64,000 bases of DNA from Halorhodospira halochloris (GTDB lineage Bacteria > Pseudomonadota > Gammaproteobacteria > Nitrococcales > Halorhodospiraceae): contig NZ_AP017372.2 of NCBI RefSeq assembly GCF_002356555.2, forward strand, positions 1,364,001-1,428,000, in the 5' to 3' direction. Made by a program: the position numbers and the translations under genes. Shown in pieces: positions 7,842 through 15,200 of the stretch; position 1 is the first letter of the stretch, and each line of letters opens with the position of its first letter. The notes below the pieces were generated by a model. The model was not told the origin of the DNA, ran no database searches, and was given only the letters and a program-made list of their open reading frames with translations.

Positions 7842-10265
7842 ATGCGGGCCGGACTGCTCGCTTTTTGCCTGGCGGTAATCGCCACCACCCAGCTGCTCAC
7901 CGCTACGCTTAGCAGTCTCGTTATTGTTGTACTGCTAGTCCTTTGCCTGGTCAGCTACCCGCTGTTACCGCGCGGCTGGCGATGGCCGTTGGCCGCTGTA
8001 TTGGGGCTGGTTTGGGCCAGCTATAACGCCCAGTCGCTTATTGAGCAGCAGCTGCCCGTCGAAGCAGGCCAGACAGATGCCTACCTTGAGTTGTTTATTA
8101 CCGGTGTCCCGGAGCAGGGCAGTAACTACACCCTTTTTCACGCCCGCGTTAACAAAGTAATAGAGGGAGAGGTAGGCCCTGACTTAGGTGGGCTCCTGCG
8201 CCTGCGTTGGTATTCCCGTGGTGCTGCTGAGCAAGCCGCTTTTCCTGGAGCGACTCAAAAGCACCAGGCCACCCACCTCGAGGCTGGGCAGACCTGGCGC
8301 TTGCGGTTGCGGTTACGGCCGCCGGATGGCTTTCTCAATCCGGCCGGATTCGACTATCAACGCTGGCTGTTTGTGCGCCAAATCACTGCTACTGGCCATG
8401 TCCGCACTAGCACCGATAATCGCTTAATAGAAGCCCGGCCTACTATCCACACCTGGCGTACCAGGATTGCTCAGTCGATGGCTGAGAACCTGCCCGCATC
8501 GGCGCAACTGGGTCTGGTGCAGGGGCTGGGGGTAGCGGTACGCGAGGGTATCAGTGACGAGCATTGGCAAATACTCTCCCATACCGGAACGGCCCACCTG
8601 CTAGCCATATCCGGCATGCACATCGGCATGGTAGCAGCTACCTTTGGTTGGTTGTTTGCAACATGCTGGCGCTGTATCCCGCCTCTGGTCAGGCGAGTGC
8701 CGGCGCTTATAGCCGGAACTTTGGCCGGGGTAAGTGCAGCAGCAGGTTACGCTGCTTTGGCCGGATTTACCCTGCCGACCCAGCGCGCCCTGGTGATGGT
8801 CTGCGTCTTCGCCTTGGCATTGGTTATGCGCCGCTCCCTGCAGCCTTGGCATAGCTTCATCCTAGCGGCGGCAGCAGTGCTCATTATCGATCCTTGGGCG
8901 CCGCTGGGTGCTGGCTTTTGGCTCTCTTTCGGGGCAGTGGCGGTAATCCTCCTTGCAACCCAGGGGCGGCTTCTGGGCAATGGATTATGGCCATGGCTAA
9001 GGCTACAAGGTGTAGTAGGGATTGCCCTGCTACCGGCGACAGCTCTGTGGTTTAATCACTTGCCCTGGTTATCGCCGGTAGCGAACTGGATAGCGGTGCC
9101 ATGGGTTAGTTTTGCCGTCGTACCATTGGTGCTTATCGGCGTTGTGTTACTGCCACTAAGCGATCCCTTAGCCGGTTTGGTTTGGCAAGCAGCTGATATC
9201 TCGCTGGCCGGGTTGATGGCGGTGCTGGGCACGCTGGAGGCGCAGTTGGGCAGTTATACGATCTCCGCCGCGCCACGGTATTTTATAGTTCTTGCCAGCG
9301 TTGGGGTGCTATATCTACTCGCACCCCGCGGCCTGCCTGGGCGGTGGCTTGCCTTGCCGCTGATGTTCAGCCTCTTGCTGATTCCGGCCAATACCCAGAA
9401 ACAACAAACTACTGCAGTCATGTTCGATACCGGCGGGGCGATGGCCTTTATTGTCCATGCCGGTGGGGAGGCAGTCGTCTATGGCCTCGGGCCAGGGGGT
9501 GGGCTAGATGGGGTGAGTGTTGCACTAGAGCCTTATGTTGAACAGCATGGGTTGCGGATCAGCGCTTGGATAGTACCCCGCGAGGGGGATCTATGGTCAG
9601 GTGCATTGGGCCGGGCGCAGCGCACCTGGCAACAGGTTACGTGGATCGACAACCCCTACGATTGCGCCAATTGGCGTACCGAACTGGGCAGTCTAAGCCT
9701 CGCTACCCGAGTCACCGAGCAGGGATGTTCGTTACGCCTCACAGGGGAGGCAGGCGTAGTAAACGTAACGCCGCATCTCCCATTGGGAACCTCTAAAAAC
9801 CTCCCTGGAACCATCATCTGCCCCGGTGCGGAGGATGCCGTGAATCCGTCCTTGGAGGCTTCATTGCGCCATCCCCGGCGCCAAGACCCCCACATCGGGG
9901 CAAATGATTGCTCCAGGGAGGTTTTTAGAGGCGCCTCATTAGAGGTGTCAAAGTTAGATAGTGATCAGCTTCTAGATAGTGTCAATGACAAGTCTAGCAA
10001 GTCCTTATACCCTCAATATCTAATCGGTTTGCGGGACTGCACCGATGATTATGAAGGTGAAGACGTTAATCCAGTTGCTGGCGGGGGCTGCGATTTGGCC
10101 TTAGCCAGGCTGAGCAACTTGGATGGCGAGCTGGAGGAGATAGCATCGACATCTAGAGATGGGGCTATAACATTTTATCCGGAGGAGGGGTATTTACAGC
10201 CACAGACCGAGGTTGAGAGGCGCGGTAGGGTATTTCATCGTCAGAGCCGGGAGGGCAGAGAGTGA
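7842..10265 (+). CDS. comEC: ComEC/Rec2-family DNA uptake channel with degenerate C-terminal domain
   Basis: Polytopic protein that conducts single-stranded DNA across the inner membrane during transformation. The start chosen is ATG 7842, six bases after GGATGG; TTG at 7836 is also in frame. It has 807 residues: N-terminal helices, an OB-like DUF4131 segment (about 50-190) and the competence domain containing HTGTAHLLAISGMHIGMVAA followed by many helices to about 510. The C-terminal part still resembles the metallo-beta-lactamase fold at its start (VMFDTGGAMAFIVHAGGEAVVYGLGP), but the HxDxDH metal motif is absent; the equivalent stretch reads IVPREGDLWSG. A palindromic element is inserted in frame near residues 648-700, and the remaining tail (SKLDSDQLLDSVND onward) is unlike ComEC. 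Channel function is plausible; the hydrolase function is probably lost. Confidence 0.88.
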   Translation: MRAGLLAFCLAVIATTQLLTATLSSLVIVVLLVLCLVSYPLLPRGWRWPLAAVLGLVWASYNAQSLIEQQLPVEAGQTDAYLELFITGVPEQGSNYTLFHARVNKVIEGEVGPDLGGLLRLRWYSRGAAEQAAFPGATQKHQATHLEAGQTWRLRLRLRPPDGFLNPAGFDYQRWLFVRQITATGHVRTSTDNRLIEARPTIHTWRTRIAQSMAENLPASAQLGLVQGLGVAVREGISDEHWQILSHTGTAHLLAISGMHIGMVAATFGWLFATCWRCIPPLVRRVPALIAGTLAGVSAAAGYAALAGFTLPTQRALVMVCVFALALVMRRSLQPWHSFILAAAAVLIIDPWAPLGAGFWLSFGAVAVILLATQGRLLGNGLWPWLRLQGVVGIALLPATALWFNHLPWLSPVANWIAVPWVSFAVVPLVLIGVVLLPLSDPLAGLVWQAADISLAGLMAVLGTLEAQLGSYTISAAPRYFIVLASVGVLYLLAPRGLPGRWLALPLMFSLLLIPANTQKQQTTAVMFDTGGAMAFIVHAGGEAVVYGLGPGGGLDGVSVALEPYVEQHGLRISAWIVPREGDLWSGALGRAQRTWQQVTWIDNPYDCANWRTELGSLSLATRVTEQGCSLRLTGEAGVVNVTPHLPLGTSKNLPGTIICPGAEDAVNPSLEASLRHPRRQDPHIGANDCSREVFRGASLEVSKLDSDQLLDSVNDKSSKSLYPQYLIGLRDCTDDYEGEDVNPVAGGGCDLALARLSNLDGELEEIASTSRDGAITFYPEEGYLQPQTEVERRGRVFHRQSREGRE
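9786..9935 (+). repeat. Palindromic element inserted in frame inside comEC
   Basis: Arms CCTCTAAAAACCTCCCTGG and CCAGGGAGGTTTTTAGAGG bracket a core in the GACGCCGTGAATCC orientation (here GATGCCGTGAATCCG). The reading frame passes straight through, adding a peptide containing PGAEDAVNPSLEASLRHP. Flanks are CATTGG on the left and CATTAG on the right, consistent with a decayed 6-bp target duplication. Confidence 0.9.
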
Positions 10266-10336
10266 CAGGCAAACCAAACCAGCCGCTTCGGGGAGAGATT
10301 TAAGAGGCGCCCTTCGGGAACCCTGTATTTGCTTAT

Positions 10337-10362
10337 CAAGGGAGCTTTTGCAAGCTCCCTTG
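10337..10362. terminator. Perfect hairpin between convergent genes
   Basis: An 11-bp perfect stem (CAAGGGAGCTT with AAGCTCCCTTG) with a 4-base loop lies between comEC (plus) and the lipoprotein gene (minus). No T-run follows on either strand, so it is a candidate bidirectional terminator or RNA end-protecting hairpin rather than a canonical intrinsic terminator. Confidence 0.5.
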
Positions 10363-10385
10363 GATAGTTATGAATCTATTCTTGC

Positions 10386-11108
10386 TCACTGCCTAACCAG
10401 CTGCATCCGTTCCCTGCAATCTGTGGTGTTTAACCGATAAGCCGAACCCTTGCGGCATAGCAGCAAATTGTTATCGTCATTGGATAGCTCGAAGGTGTAG
10501 TTGTTTGTCATCGAGAGGAAAAGGTCTGATGTTCCCGTTGCCTGTTTGGCCGCTGCGCTTGCTGCTGCACCTGCAGCCAGGCTAGCTAGGCCGCCTCCGC
10601 CGCCCGCTGCGATGTCTCCAGCGGCTTTAGCTGCTTCGAAACGGGTCATCTCCCAGCCGTAAAACCCTTCAAAGTTATTGCCGCTCCCCGAAATCAACAA
10701 CTCATGGTCTTCATCGCCGTCCACAAGAATTGACTGACCATCGCTGTTTACACGCCAATTGCTGGTGATAACTATTTTGTAATCAGTTACATCAATACCC
10801 GGGAACTCTTTGCGCCAGTCGGTAAGTTTCTCTTCGAGCAGTTCATCGCGTATCTGGAATGTCCACTCAACATTTCTGGTTGAGAAATCGTAGGTTACCG
10901 AAGCACGGTCAAAGGTCGAACTGAACAGATCCTCATCTTCTGTTTGGTAGGATTCGGCCACCCAGGTTCCGGTAAGTTTTTCTGTAACACTCTGAAACTC
11001 CGGTGTATCTTCAATCATATACTGATTTTTGCTGCATCCGCTAGCCAATGCTAGGACAGAGGCACAAACAATAGCTGTAGCAGGCACCGCTAAAGATCTA
11101 ATTTTCAT
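10386..11108 (-). CDS. Uncharacterised lipoprotein
   Basis: Protein of 240 residues with a lipoprotein signal peptide: charged start MKIR, a hydrophobic stretch and the lipobox LASGC, with lipid-modified Cys at about residue 25. The mature part has an acidic region, beta-rich segments (SVTYDFSTRNVEWTFQIRD; YKIVITSNWRV) and a Gly/Ala-rich low-complexity stretch near residues 165-190 (GGGGGLASLAAGAAASAAAK). I do not recognise a family. It is a single gene between convergent comEC and a degenerate palindromic repeat. Location is inferred as outer membrane or periplasmic face, since Ser follows the Cys rather than Asp. Confidence 0.75.
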   Translation of the reverse strand: MKIRSLAVPATAIVCASVLALASGCSKNQYMIEDTPEFQSVTEKLTGTWVAESYQTEDEDLFSSTFDRASVTYDFSTRNVEWTFQIRDELLEEKLTDWRKEFPGIDVTDYKIVITSNWRVNSDGQSILVDGDEDHELLISGSGNNFEGFYGWEMTRFEAAKAAGDIAAGGGGGLASLAAGAAASAAAKQATGTSDLFLSMTNNYTFELSNDDNNLLLCRKGSAYRLNTTDCRERMQLVRQ

Positions 11109-11160
11109 GGCTTGTTACCTAAGTTAATACAGCAGTACAGAACGAAACGACAGGAGCTTG

Positions 11161-11301
11161 AGTGAGCTTCAAAAATTTACCGTTTGAACTGCGCATCCTT
11201 GTTGTGGATTACGTCCTAAATCCCTAACGGGGTGCCTCCATGGCGCAATCCCGTACAACATGACATCCACAACGCTGCTGCGTGGCTCGCAAAGTGAGCT
11301 T
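11161..11301. repeat. Decayed palindromic element with 9-bp direct repeats
   Basis: AGTGAGCTT occurs at 11161-11169 and 11293-11301. Between them lies a weakened copy of the family: TTGTTGTGGAT...ATCCACAACG-type arms around TAAATCCCTAACGGGG and CTCCATGGCGCAATCCC. The intergenic stretch 11109-11393 holds nothing else I can recognise apart from an AT-rich segment near 11330-11370. Confidence 0.6.
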
Positions 11302-11393
11302 AAGAAACTCTCTATGGGCGCCGTCACCATGTATTATATAACAATTCACACCGAAAATAGTTTTTTTTGAGGCGGATTGTGTCGCGCACTAGG

Positions 11394-12401
11394 TCAGATG
11401 ACTTTTTGCAGTTCCTCTTTAAGTCGATCGGCCTGCGGCTGCCCTTGCTCGAGAATGTCGTGGAACCTATGGAAGTCCATTACATTGATGCCGCTGATTT
11501 CGGGGCTAACCAGAAAATCCGGCTCTTCTCGGCGCATTTTCTCCTGTAAGATCGAGTACTGCATGACCTGGAATGTATTGAAGATATTCTCCAGGTAGGT
11601 TGGGTTCTTAGCGTCCTTATCGTCTTCCTGCTTGCGGGTACCCAGCACGTTAACCGCAATAATCAGATCGCAATCCTCGGTTAAAAGGTCATAGGGCACT
11701 GGGTTAGTTAGACCACCGTCGATCAACGTCCGACCTTGGTGCTTGACCGGGCTGAACAGGCTCGGCATGGCCATGCTTGCCTGAACAGCAGGCCAGATCT
11801 CGCCGCTATCAAAGACGACCATCTCTCGCTTCCAGTAGTCGGTGGCGACAACCTGAAGTGGGATCTCAAGTTCAGAAAACTTATCCACGCCGCTGATCTT
11901 GTTTAGATAGTCGACAAAGGCGTCAGACTCAACTAGTCCACCCTGACGTGTAGAAGGTTGAATAAACCCCAGCCATTGCCGCCAATCGCCACTTAATAGG
12001 TTCTGGAACAGGTTCTCGTCTTGAGCGGCGATAAGCTTCTCAAGCTCTTGGCGGATCTTTCCAGCCGCCATGCCTGAGGCGTACAGGGAGCCCATTATGG
12101 CACCAATACTGCAACCGCTTATACGGTGCGGACGCAGGGATAACTCCTCGAGCACTTCAAATATGAGCAGGTGGGAGAGTCCTCGGGCCCCGCCGCTACC
12201 CAATGCCAGGCCTATTCGTGGTTGACCGTTGTCGGCCTGGGCAGCTGGGCTGGTGATCATTATGTTCAATCCTCCTAGCATGGACAGTAAGGTCGAAGCG
12301 GCGCCCGCCTTGATGAGCCGGCGCCGTCCCGGCGAATGGCGCCCATGGTTCAAGTGCTCATACGCCTCTGACAACCTGCTAAACCGGTTTGGCTTACTCA
12401 T
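11394..12401 (-). CDS. Patatin-like phospholipase with Tat-type signal
   Basis: Patatin/RssA-family serine hydrolase of 335 residues. Visible motifs are the oxyanion loop GSGGARG, the nucleophile motif GCSIGA and the catalytic Asp motif DGGLTNPVPYD. The N-terminus carries SPGRRRLIKAGAASTLL followed by a hydrophobic stretch and AQA-type processing site near residue 55, resembling a twin-arginine signal, so I infer export to the periplasm; most RssA relatives are cytoplasmic. Its first 8 bases overlap the end of the upstream REC-PilZ gene, indicating co-translation. Substrate unknown. Confidence 0.88.
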   Translation of the reverse strand: MSKPNRFSRLSEAYEHLNHGRHSPGRRRLIKAGAASTLLSMLGGLNIMITSPAAQADNGQPRIGLALGSGGARGLSHLLIFEVLEELSLRPHRISGCSIGAIMGSLYASGMAAGKIRQELEKLIAAQDENLFQNLLSGDWRQWLGFIQPSTRQGGLVESDAFVDYLNKISGVDKFSELEIPLQVVATDYWKREMVVFDSGEIWPAVQASMAMPSLFSPVKHQGRTLIDGGLTNPVPYDLLTEDCDLIIAVNVLGTRKQEDDKDAKNPTYLENIFNTFQVMQYSILQEKMRREEPDFLVSPEISGINVMDFHRFHDILEQGQPQADRLKEELQKVI

Positions 12402-13170
12402 CGGGGACGGTGTTCTGTTTTAAGAAACGCTCAATTAATTTATTTAGGTGATTATTGCGCCATTCATCGATCTTTTCAAAGCTGAAGGCTATCTTTACCG
12501 TGTTGCGCGATTGGCGCCGCCGTCCATCGGCCTCGATGCGTACGACATGCGAGGGCAGGACCAAGTCCTCACCTGCCTCCCCCGGTAATGGCGACTTTAT
12601 GCGCAGATCTAAGCTGTCGTGGACCCACAGGCCGCGGCTATTCGAACTATCAAAACGTATCCTAGCCCCACTCGATGATAGGTCAACAAGGTGGCCGGTG
12701 CAGCTATTGGCGCCGGTATGATGAGGCTCAGCTATTACGGTTATCTTCTCTTTGGGCTGGAGTCTATGCGCCTTACGGCGCTCCGCTCTTTGAATAACCT
12801 TCTGGATAGCCTCAAACACCGTTTTGGTAGTGAAGGGCTTGACAACATAAGCATCAACCCCGGCTTCTACGGCCTCGAGCAACGATTCACGATCAGCTCT
12901 GCTGGTGATCATGACAAAGTGGATGCTGGAGAGATTAGGAGAGGAACGGATGGTGCGTAGAAGTTCGTTGCCGGTAGGGGGAGGCATCTCCCAGTCGCAA
13001 AATATCCAATCTATATCTTCGCTGTACTGTTCAATTATCTTCAGGGCTGAGGCGCCGTCGTGGGCCTCGAAGAGCTTGCGACACTTTAGATAACGGCGCA
13101 GCAGCTCGCTGGTGATTCGCCGCGCTGTAGAGGAGTCGTCTACTACTAAGACCGTATCGTTCTCGAGCAC
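12394..13170 (-). CDS. Response regulator with receiver and PilZ domains
   Basis: 258 residues. The receiver domain (1-125) has the acidic pair in VLVVDDSS, phospho-acceptor Asp in WIFCDWEMPPPTG, Thr/Ser in MITSRAD and Lys in VVKPFT. The PilZ domain (about 130-245) has the c-di-GMP-binding signatures RRKAHR (RxxxR) and DLSSSGARI (DxSxxG). It therefore probably couples a phosphorelay with c-di-GMP sensing. It overlaps a patatin-like gene by 8 bases. Two large GGDEF/EAL proteins are encoded 2-8 kb away, which would supply or remove the ligand. No DNA-binding output domain is seen. Confidence 0.92.
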   Translation of the reverse strand: MLENDTVLVVDDSSTARRITSELLRRYLKCRKLFEAHDGASALKIIEQYSEDIDWIFCDWEMPPPTGNELLRTIRSSPNLSSIHFVMITSRADRESLLEAVEAGVDAYVVKPFTTKTVFEAIQKVIQRAERRKAHRLQPKEKITVIAEPHHTGANSCTGHLVDLSSSGARIRFDSSNSRGLWVHDSLDLRIKSPLPGEAGEDLVLPSHVVRIEADGRRRQSRNTVKIAFSFEKIDEWRNNHLNKLIERFLKQNTVPDE

Positions 13171-13404
13171 TCGGGGGGGGCTCCACTCAAGAGGAATTCA
13201 TAGCGTAACGTTTGGTAGTAATCTTACCAGATTGGGGCCTCAATCGTAGTAGGCTACGGTAGGGTCGGATTAGAGCTTCTCTGGTGAGGTAGGCAGATTT
13301 GATCTGCTGCAAGCTTATCTGAGCAGTCCAACTCGCTGATGAGGACAGCGCGGCCCCGATTTGAAGTTCTTGCGGCGCTCTCCCGAGTGTCACGCAGCAG
13401 CTAA

Positions 13405-13536
13405 TCCCCCCGTTCTAACTGATTGAACCGATGTGAAGGACGCCGTGAATCCATCCCTGGATGTTTCATGGCGCCATCCCTGGCGCCAAGACCTTCACAC
13501 CGTGGCAATCAATCAGAACGGGGGTTGAGGTTCCCC
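13405..13536. repeat. Palindromic element copy with distinct arms
   Basis: Arms CCCCCGTTCTAACTGATTG (13407-13425) and CAATCAATCAGAACGGGGG (13506-13524) are complementary apart from one position. They enclose the standard core in the GACGCCGTGAATCCATCCC orientation. The arm sequence is unrelated to those of other copies. The right end touches the stop codon of the neighbouring minus-strand gene. In the rest of 13171-13404 I see no supported gene. Confidence 0.85.
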
Positions 13537-14103
13537 TTAGTGGAACCAGGTCACGCCGGCGTTGATTGAGGAGAAGTCGTAGTTGCCATCTGCGTCATTC
13601 TGATAACGCATATACTCGATGTTCAGGGCGAGGTCATTGTCCAGGTAGATATCCAGCCCGGCGCCGAACGCTAGTTCCAGTTCGGATGATTCTCTTCCAC
13701 CTGGATCAAGATCAAATTCAGCCTGGGTCAGACCACCAAGGAAATAGAGCGAGAAGCTATTCTGATAGGTCAGGGCGTGGGCGACTATGTAGGTGCCGAT
13801 CAGGTGATCCAGATCAAGATCTTCGTTATTTGCCTCATCATCACTCAAGCCTGTGCCTAAGCGGGTCTCAAAGGCGATCTGATTGGTCGGGAAGAAGCCG
13901 ATCCGACCGGTGGCGATCCACGGCTCCCACTCGTCGCCTGGGCCATCCGGATCAATCTCAGCCATGCCGGCCTGCAGACCCATATACCAGCTGCCGGCCA
14001 TTGTTGGTGCTGAGCTTGCCGTGAAGGGCAGCGCCAGTAAGGCAATCAGCGAGCCAGCGGCTGCTGCGTTGCGCAAAAGTGATGATGGTATAGGCATAGA
14101 CAT
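13537..14103 (-). CDS. Outer-membrane beta-barrel protein (OmpW/OmpA-like small barrel)
   Basis: 188 residues from ATG 14103, eight bases after GGAG; an upstream in-frame start would only add an unlikely leader. The signal peptide is about 32 residues (SLIALLALPFTASSA). The mature chain alternates polar and hydrophobic residues as in small beta-barrels (WYMGLQAGMAEID, SFSLYFLGGLTQAEF, LNIEYMRYQND) and ends with aromatic ...NAGVTWFH, a typical terminal BAM signal apart from its last residue. Acidic loops (DDEANNEDLDLD) fit a halophile. Most likely an 8-stranded porin-family barrel; the specific role is unknown. Confidence 0.8.
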   Translation of the reverse strand: MSMPIPSSLLRNAAAAGSLIALLALPFTASSAPTMAGSWYMGLQAGMAEIDPDGPGDEWEPWIATGRIGFFPTNQIAFETRLGTGLSDDEANNEDLDLDHLIGTYIVAHALTYQNSFSLYFLGGLTQAEFDLDPGGRESSELELAFGAGLDIYLDNDLALNIEYMRYQNDADGNYDFSSINAGVTWFH

Positions 14104-14314
14104 GATCTTATCTCCTTGATAACTGGGGCGAGGGCAGCTAGGACTAACACTCAAAAAGTTCTTAATACCGGCAAACTCTTGAATAACCTAGTGGGAAACC
14201 TTGGTTTAATAGCCTTGATTCATACACAGCATTTCGGCAGATGTACAGATTGCTTTAGGGTAAAATGCCTATAGAGCAAACAGGTTCCCCGTTGTGGAGA
14301 GATTGGCGCTATGG

Positions 14315-14464
14315 AGAACCTCTAAAAACAACGCCGGCGCCACCATCCGCCCCGGTGTGGAGGTCTTGGCGCCAGGGATGGCGCCATGAAGCCTCCAGGG
14401 ATGGATTCACGGCGTCCTCCACACCGGGGCGGATGGTGGCGCCAGCGTTGTTTTTAGAGGCACC
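14315..14464. repeat. Intact 150-bp palindromic element with CTATGG duplication
   Basis: The left arm 14319-14362 (starting CCTCTAAAAACAACGCC) and right arm 14417-14460 are 44-base inverted complements with one mismatch. The core is in the GTCTTGGCGCCAGGG orientation. CTATGG occurs immediately outside each end (14309-14314 and 14465-14470), consistent with a 6-bp target-site duplication. The remainder of 14104-14308 shows no supported gene. Confidence 0.93.
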
Positions 14465-14482
14465 CTATGGATGCGCCACTCC

Positions 14483-15160
14483 CTAAAGAGCTACCGGCTC
14501 AGGAGCCAAGACCACAGCGGCCATAACCGCAGCGTAGTGACAAGCCGCGGCGGCGACAACCAAACCGTGCCAAGCGACATTATGGTAGGGGAGCCGATAC
14601 CAGATATAAAACAACACCCCAGTACTATAAAGAATCCCTCCGATGAGCAGTAATATCAGGCCGGCTGTCGAGAGGGCGGCTATCATCGGGTTGATTACCA
14701 CGACCACCGACCAACCGAGCAGCAGTGACAGCACTACTGAGAAGATATGCCCCGGAGGACGGGGGAGGAACAGCTTAGCGCCGATGCCAATTAGCGCCAC
14801 CCCCCAGACGAAGGCGAGCAGCAGCCATCCCTCGGGTGGGCCGAGTGCTGATACCGTGAAAGGGGTATAGGTTGCGGCTATCATGAAGAATATGGCCGCA
14901 TGGTCTAGCCGCCGGTACCATTGAGCGCGGCGTGAGTGATTATCATCGAGGCGATGGTTACACAGCGCGGAGGCTAAAAAGAGGGCGATGAGGGCCAGGG
15001 CGTAGAGGCTTACGCTGCCAACCAGTGCCGCGTCACCGCGCGATAGGGCGAGCACAAATAAAAAGATAGCGCCGACTATTGCTGCACCTATGGCAATCCA
15101 GTGCAGCAGCCGATCAGCAAACTGTTCGCCGGGGCTGTATGAACGAGATGATATACTCAT
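14483..15160 (-). CDS. Hemolysin III family membrane protein (PAQR/TrhA-like)
   Basis: 225 residues with seven predicted membrane segments. It keeps the HlyIII/PAQR metal-site pattern: SALCNHRL near the first polar motif, LDHAAIFFMIAATYTPF in the middle, and YHNVAWHGLVVAAAACHYAAV near the C-terminus. E. coli TrhA (YqfA) of this family affects membrane energetics; the haemolysin name is historical. It lies divergent from a PAS-GGDEF-EAL gene and a 150-bp repeat sits 18 bases beyond its stop codon. Confidence 0.88.
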   Translation of the reverse strand: MSISSRSYSPGEQFADRLLHWIAIGAAIVGAIFLFVLALSRGDAALVGSVSLYALALIALFLASALCNHRLDDNHSRRAQWYRRLDHAAIFFMIAATYTPFTVSALGPPEGWLLLAFVWGVALIGIGAKLFLPRPPGHIFSVVLSLLLGWSVVVVINPMIAALSTAGLILLLIGGILYSTGVLFYIWYRLPYHNVAWHGLVVAAAACHYAAVMAAVVLAPEPVAL

Positions 15161-15200
15161 ATACTATGCATGATATCTAAAAAGCTTGTAGCCTGTCCCG

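Noticed and set aside
13187-13393. Possible 68-residue protein upstream of the REC-PilZ gene
   Set aside because: No recognisable motif, no convincing start signal, and it borders a palindromic element.
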